From the NCBI RefSeq assembly GCF_009389715.1, contig NC_052394.1:22446899-22510898 (forward strand): a stretch of DNA of 64,000 nt, given 5' to 3'. This stretch comes from Phoenix dactylifera (taxonomy: Eukaryota; Streptophyta; Magnoliopsida; Arecales; Arecaceae). Below the pieces are notes generated by a model. That model saw only the letters and a program-made list of their open reading frames with translations, searched no databases and was not told the origin of the DNA. Below, one piece after another: positions 58,101-64,000 of the stretch; positions within the stretch are counted from its first letter, which is position 1; each line of letters starts with the position of its first letter. Both the position numbers and the translations under genes were made by a program.

Positions 58101-60192
58101 GTCAAGCTAAAGATATAAATTCATTCAAATCTAATACTACAAGTTCAATTATAAATACTATGATCAATACATGGTTAATGAGCCCATGCTGCAATATCTC
58201 CTAGTCCATATGGGTCAGATCCATACTTATTCATAAAGACTAGGTTGAAGTATTATTTGGGTTTCTTAGTTCTGTATAAATATTCAAGATCTACAGAATG
58301 CACAGTCAGATGTAGAGTTTAACACATGCCTATACGGCCGGGTTATCATACATCCTAACTTAGTTTAGATCGATATGTATGAATGAATTTATCAAGCATG
58401 CACTGCAGTATAGATCATGCACGAATTTCAAAGAATCAAGTATACAAGATTAATCTTTACTACGCACTTTGCGGTGGGCTGACGGGTGTTCGCTCCCCGA
58501 ACCAATGAGGTCCAGAATTGTAGGATTATCTAGTCGGCATCAGCTTGAAGCTGACGAGGATACTAGTTTGGCCACTTTATTCTCTAAATCCGATTCTTGG
58601 TAAGCCTATGCGGTCCCTACATGATGTGAATTGCTTAAAGCCATCTAATAGGGGCATGGTATGATGACGCAGGGTAGCACTTCTCTTCGTATGTTTATAT
58701 TTTATAAAAAGCCCGCAATATATGAGTCTTGAATTGTCTTAATTATATCCTTCTTCCAAAACTTTTCCTCTTCTTTCCTCAGATTCGGTATCCTTTGGAT
58801 ACATCGAAAGATCGCTTATAACTTAGAATAATAGTAATTTTTGCTCATACTTAACAAAGGCTGTGTGGTCATTACCTCCCTTTACCAAAAAAAAAACTTA
58901 GAATAATAGATTATCTTCTCTTTTTGTTTGGTCGTTCCTACAAGGATTTGAGAGTTTAGTGAGGATGATCAGATCCCTACGCAAAGCAAAAGCCAAAAAC
59001 TAATCTTACTTGCTTTTGTTTTATGTTCTGAAGAAGCTTGGTGCTCTCAGCGGCTAAGCATCGAGCCTGAGAGGTTAATGCAGCCATGCAAGCATTATTA
59101 TCAGCATAGAAGGCATTCACCAAAAGCCTCAGCCTCTCCGTCGCCACCTCCATGTATAGCTTGCTCTTCTCTCTTACCTACGATAAGAATAACACCACAA
59201 GTGGTTATACATGGTCGTACTTTTAAAAGTATGATTATTTTTTTTTTGACAAGAATATAAAATATCTAGTACATCTGAAATACATAACGTGAAAAGTCTA
59301 AGATTCCAGCGCTACGGGCTGGCCTCTAATGCTCGCCATTCTTAACCTCTTTTTTTTCGTTTATGGTTATAGAAAAGGAAATGTGAAGAGCAGATAAAAC
59401 AGCCACTTGGATTCAATTTCGCGAGGCCTCTTATTTTCAACCTTCGCTTGTATTCCACATACCAAATACCAGCAATAATATATACATACGACATACCTTC
59501 GGTATAGTTAGCTGCGTCGATAATATGGTTACCTCATAGCATGCAAGGCGAGGATAGGGGAACAGTATTATAGCTGCATCGATAATATAGTTAGTTACCT
59601 CATGGCATGCAAGGCGAGGATAGGGGAACAGCAATGCAAGAACAGATGCCACGACTCCGACCGAAGTGCTGGCCGCAACATGAACCGGATGCCACACAGA
59701 CTTGACGTGATCGGGGCCGACCTGCTCGAAGGGAGCTACATAGATGATGACGATCTGGCCGAGGGCGATGCGCTTGGCGATCAGGTCAGTGGAGCCCGGC
59801 AGCGCAACCACAAACGAGCTGAGAACCACCGCGAGGGTGGTGGCGGCGATGGAGAAGCCGTCGGGCCGGATCAAGAACAGGGCCAGCATGGCAGGTAGCA
59901 CACCGAGGACTGTCCCATACAGTGCACTTGCAGCACCATGCAAGGAGTCCCCCAGCGTCGCCTCCCCTGCGATCAGAATCGCGGTCACATAGGAGAAGGC
60001 AGGGAACGTCAGATGGGAGCGGAGAACGCTCGGGCTATAGATTGTTGCGACACCAACGATGGTGCATGCTAGCGCCGTACGGAGAGAAGAGCCTAAGCGA
60101 GAGCGCCACAAGGAGCGACCATGATTGGTTGCAGAGGAGGTAGTGATGGCGGCACTTCTATTTGGAAGTGTCGTGCTCCTACTAACACTCAT
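55144..60192 (-). CDS. plant FUSC-like membrane protein (aromatic-acid exporter-like), three exons
   Basis: Exons are 59599-60192, 59010-59177 and 55144-56862, giving 826 residues; phases agree at both introns. Exon 1 encodes a hydrophobic domain with several membrane segments (LRTALACTIVGVATIYSPSVL, FPAFSYVTAILIAGEATLGD, IAATTLAVVLSSFVVALP, IALGQIVIIYV, VASVLALLFPYPRLA). Exon 2 is a helical linker (EKSKLYMEVATERLRLLV). Exon 3 begins GSSQWERPPF and carries a second FUSC-type membrane domain (LKCSLSLGLAVLFGVLF, GYWSGLTVAITISPGREATF) and a long helical tail. The family is known from bacterial aromatic carboxylic acid efflux proteins; the plant members' substrate is unknown to me. A 66-bp tandem duplication at the end of exon 1 offers a second splice donor. 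The open frame upstream of 56862 is intron. Confidence 0.88.
56863..59009 (-). other. 2.1 kb second intron of the FUSC-like gene
   Basis: AT-rich. It contains a minus-oriented LTR relic (57965-58330) and no coding exon that I can recognise. Confidence 0.6.
57965..58330 (-). mobile_element. TRIM-like LTR relic, inverted relative to the copy at 53.4 kb
   Basis: The segment 57968-58070 (GGTATTATTTAGGTTCCTTAGTC...ATTAATGTGGGACTAAATGCATATAT) is a diverged reverse complement of the terminal repeat at about 53370-53480. A second partial copy begins near 58240 (GTATTATTTGGGTTTCTTAG). Together they look like the two ends of the same small LTR family. It is worn, old and non-coding. Confidence 0.5.
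59533..59664 (-). repeat. 66-bp in-frame tandem duplication containing a splice donor
   Basis: The sequence encoding LFPYPRLAC(H/Y)E with the donor GAG|GTAAC is present twice, ending at 59599 and again at 59533, exactly 66 bp apart. The copies differ by few bases (CATGAG|GTAACT against TATGAG|GTAACC). Using the downstream donor would add 22 residues without changing the frame. Confidence 0.85.
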
Positions 60193-60677
60193 TTGGAGAG
60201 AGAGAGAGCTGTGAAGCCAGAAAAAAGGTCAGAAAAAGGAGAGAGTTGTTGTTCTACTACCGGCTATCGATCACAACTCACTGGCATGCATGGAGCAAGG
60301 ATTGGAGGGGTTCTTGTAGGGAGAGCCGACGGGGTGAGGCGGCAAAGTTGACCCACCAAATGGGTCGCAATTCGCAAAGCCTTTCTATTACTTTTTCAGG
60401 TTTTTGATACTTAATGTCCCCCCCTTTTTTTTTCTTTTCTTATGCTTGGCCGTTTGTGGCCACTCTTTAGATGGCACTTGCTTTTAGATAAATGAAGACT
60501 CGGCTAAGCTATTAATCGTGCTGGTATTTGCTACCCATATAATACGATCTGATTTATTTGATAACTCGGTCCGGTACGCCAATTACTTGCCCTTTTCGTG
60601 TACTTGCCCTTTCCGTGACTGATATCCGACGTCAGGGTAGCGGAGAGAGTTTTCTCAAGGAAAGAAAGGAGAAAAGT

Positions 60678-60702
60678 GGGGGGGGGGGGGGGGGGGGGGG
60701 GG
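60678..60702. repeat. poly-G tract (25 G)
   Basis: An uninterrupted G run on the plus strand, within 500 bp upstream of the FUSC-like start codon. It could form G-quadruplex structure. Its exact length is prone to sequencing error. Confidence 0.9.
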
Positions 60703-61204
60703 AGCCAGAGAACATTGGACCTAGTGCTCATGGTTGGTACCGGGACTGGTGCAACAGGAGGAAATAAAACTGGAAAAAAAAAATACAGAAATCTTACACA
60801 CCATGAAACAGCCAAGGGAAAGCACGTTCACCATCAAGATGGCCGCACGATGAAAATAGAGCTTTAATTTCACCGGAGTGGCCTAGGTTCGAGACATAAG
60901 AGTATCAATTAAATGCGGAGACCGAATATCCCCAGCCGTCTGCTTTATCCGGTGAAGCCGTTATCTAGTCTGCCATTACTTAGGTGGTGCTGGTGTGACG
61001 TACTTACACGGAAATAAGGCTGTCATGCTGGTGGAGCTCTGCCACGGATGAGGAGAATATAAATAAAAAAGTTCTAGGGGAGGAGGCTAGTGGGAGTTGC
61101 TACGTGGTTGAGGTTCTCCCTTCTTTTTTTCTTCTCTTTTTTTTCTCTAAGCAAAAAAAAAAAGCACGATATTTTTGTTTTTAGAATATTGAAGCAAGAA
61201 TACG

Positions 61205-61440
61205 ATGACTTCATATTGGGTCTCCCACATCTATCATGAAGTCAAGAGGTCCTCTCGCTGCTTTGCGAATGCCAGAGCTAAGCTTAGGAGCAGAGACAAT
61301 TTCCCGGAGGATCTCATGCTTCTCGGAGTGAATGCTAATGCCCAGCATGTCGTTTTTGACAAGGGGATATAGCTGTGCTTGTTCTTTTATTCTGTTTTTC
61401 CTTTTTCTTTTTCATTTTTTCTGTTGGGTTCGGCCCTTAA
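61205..61440 (+). mobile_element. probable 3' tail of a plant LINE (RNase H end)
   Basis: One plus-strand frame reads VSHIYHEVKRSSRCFANARAKL and then continues to a stop near 61372. It resembles the C-terminal RNase H end of plant L1 LINEs (compare SHVTHVYREANR in the LINE at 39.8 kb). It is followed by a T-rich 3' stretch. Only this tail is seen. Confidence 0.4.
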
Positions 61441-64000
61441 AAACGATTAGACGAAGAAAGAAAAAAAATCAGCAATAAGTATAATATGGATAGAAAGCAA
61501 CTTCTCTTTGGAACACGTACGCAATATTTAAGTTTTTTTTTTTTTTATGAATAATAGGAGGGGGGGGGGGGAGACCCCACCCACGTAGCTCCGTCCATCA
61601 GAGAATGTTCGATGCAGGTAGAAATTTGACTCATATCTTTTCCAATTCGTGGGCCACCCCACGTGTGAGTACGTTACCCTAGTGCCACCTCAATGCCAGC
61701 TGGACCAGATAGCGGTCCCATCGAGCGTGTCCAAGTGGAGGACATCCGGTCCCCATATTTAATCGATGCCCGTGCGTTTCGAACCTGGACGGCGCCGGTG
61801 GAAAAAGAAAAAAAACTACCTGCACTATAATTGTCCAGATTCAAATATATGAGAATGCATCATCTAAGATGTAGACCTTAAATCTCTAGTTATCAGACTT
61901 GAGGTTTGAATCTCTAGTTAATTTACAAATCCAAGTTAACTTGTCATAACTAAATAAGACTACATCTAGGCATGCTGCTTCTTATTCAGATTTTTTTTTT
62001 TTTTTTTGAACCTATAGCTAGTAAGCTACGAATGTTCCTTGGATTCACAGTCTTTAGACTGGAATTCTACTCATTACCACTATTGCAGGATTAAGATCTT
62101 AACTTTTACTTGGCAATAATGATGTCAAGGGACATCAATAGCTCAAGCTAGACGTTTTCAATGAGCTGAGTGAGGAAATTAAGTAAACTTGCGATTCTAT
62201 TTGCAAATTTCTAAAACGAAAAGGTTTTGTATGTACATAGGTCATGAGAAAGTCTTTATATGGGAATTAATTTATAAAGAAAGAAGCTATATGCAAAAAA
62301 GAAAAATTATAATTATAACTTATCATGTAGAACTGTTTACATAGGTGGTTTGTTTGGCATAAAACAATTTACTAACATGTAAAATCAAGGAAGTAATTAG
62401 ATATCATATTAGCACTCTACTTCTAAATATGGGAAGATAAAAGAATTGGATAGTATATCCAAACTAGTTTTCAATTTAGAAGCGAAGCACTTATGCAATA
62501 TCCTGCAATGATATCGAGCGACTATAGATTATGAAAATAAATGATGTTAAATAGCGCTGCGAGAAACATGTTATAAAATGACATGTTACGTGATAACTAT
62601 GTGTAAATCATAGAAGAAATATCTAAGCACACAGATATCTTATACACAAGTTATGTATAAGTTTCTCATTGCTTTCTTGGCAGCTTGTTTTGTGCTAATA
62701 AAAGAAGGATCAATAGGATGGTTAGCCATCCACCATGTAACTTCTTCTCTATGAGATTTTTTCAGAGATCTCTCCGGTAGTCAGGAAAAGGTGATACTCC
62801 TAAAGATCCACAATGTATCACTATTTTCATAAAATATATATGCTAGCTAGATACTAGATAGTCTTCGTGATTTTACTTATTTGTTTATATATATTTATTT
62901 ATTTACTTTTGTTTGGGGGTTAGGGGAGAGAGGCTGAGTTTCCTCATGATCTTCTTTAAGTTGCTTTAAAAGGATTTTGTCCATGATCTCCTATTTCTTT
63001 TGCTTGCTTGTAAAAAAAAAAGAAAATTCAATAAGCTTCACCTTCTGTTATGACTCTCTTAATGTTATTATGCATCTACCTCGAAATTAAGTAGGATCTT
63101 CTCCATTCAGCCAACCTGCAAATGTCAGATAAATTCACTAACCACACAGGAGAGAACCATCAATCGTAAAAGTCAAAGACCACTCTCTCCTAATAGTGAT
63201 ATTTCTGAAAGCAAGAGAGAGGATAGAAGTACAGTACGAGCAAGCACACACCATTGAGGCCCGAACATCATGGTGGGGGAACCACTGCTCAATGCTCATC
63301 CTCGCAATCCTTGAGGCCGGGAAGGGTCAAGTGGGCATTCGATGAGGCACGTACCTAATTTCCATCCAGCAGCCACGTTAGATAAAAAAGACTAGCTGTG
63401 TTCCTTCCACAGCGAGCACCTCAGTGCCACCCCTCCAAGGCCTGTCCCTCTCACTGGTAAACCCCACCCCCGCCACCTTTTTCTCTTTTAGTATCATGAG
63501 GACCAAGGGAGGAGGAGGACGGCCATCTTCTAAGCGTGCCCAAATGCCCATGTATGGTCTATCGATCCCACGCGTCAACCAGGCTTTCTGGGTGGAACGC
63601 AACACTCGATCCCACCTTTTCCCTTCGATGCTGTGGGCCATTTTCGGCCTCATATCCACCACCAACCCTCTCCTCCTTTCGTTCTGGCTAGACTGGATAC
63701 AATATGGGTCCTGGGTGGGGCGAAACCCCCCCCTGCGTGGTCACCAACAACCAACCCTTTTGTCGCAATCTACAGGCAAGGAGGTGCGTTCCAATGCAAG
63801 ATTTCCAAGTTGGTTCCTCGGTGGTGATGACGGCTGATTAATGGGATCGAGCCTTCAAGAACCGGCTGCATTTAGAAAATGCCAGCATTCCATTCCATTA
63901 CATTCCATTGCATTGTTTTTTGTCTGCATAACCACAAGGATATATTCCAAAATCTAATACCAATTATCTCATCAATGTCTCTACGTCCACGCAAGAATTT

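Larger units (their letters stand above)
60193..64000. other. right-hand intergenic region
   Basis: The first few hundred bases would be the promoter and 5' UTR of the FUSC-like gene. A G25 tract lies at 60678-60702. A likely LINE tail is at 61205-61440. The rest is AT-rich. A GC-richer patch at about 63400-63840 has overlapping open frames on both strands without recognisable family. Confidence 0.45.

Noticed and set aside
63424-63837. 137-residue plus-strand open frame
   Set aside because: There is an equally open frame on the other strand and no recognisable family; chance in GC-richer DNA is likely.

Overview
This is a plant nuclear window. The evidence is long introns with GT/AG borders, GC-rich monocot-style 5' exons next to AT-rich introns, a nuclear tRNA gene, plant-only families (DYW-type PPR, plant FUSC-like protein, PAP, UXS) and abundant plant transposons. 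A monocot, probably a palm, fits best; that is an inference from sequence style.

Layout. 1-2552: 5' part of an unidentified gene (-). 5835-5908: tRNA-Val(AAC) (-). 6063-13094: ALY/THO4 mRNA-export adaptor (+), with a 4.7 kb last intron holding a Harbinger-like and a hAT-like element and a tandem duplication just past its stop. 15966-21317: CNBP/GIS2-like zinc-knuckle protein (-). 24116-about 29576: mitochondrial ATP synthase 6 kDa subunit (+), with a hAT-like element in its long last intron. 30881-35295: UDP-glucuronate decarboxylase (UDP-xylose synthase), 12 exons (-). 35817-41430: a transposon cluster (Harbinger-like element carrying a TRIM, a LINE relic, a Tourist-like MITE). 41871-50626: purple acid phosphatase (+) whose fourth exon carries a 4 kb non-autonomous LTR element. 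51255-53036: intronless DYW-class PPR protein (+). 55144-60192: plant FUSC-like membrane protein (-). 60193-64000: no clear gene.

The genes are unrelated housekeeping and metabolic genes, each with its own promoter; there is no operon logic. The most notable feature is the young LTR element inside the GD-L-S-Y metal-site exon of the phosphatase. Its junctions with the target-site duplication create GT and AG dinucleotides that would let the whole insert be spliced out in frame. Two other genes carry small duplications that copy splice or motif sequence in frame: a second C-terminal UAP56-binding motif behind ALY, and a 66-bp repeat containing the splice donor of the FUSC-like gene. All exon borders were read by eye from splice consensus and family similarity, without transcripts.
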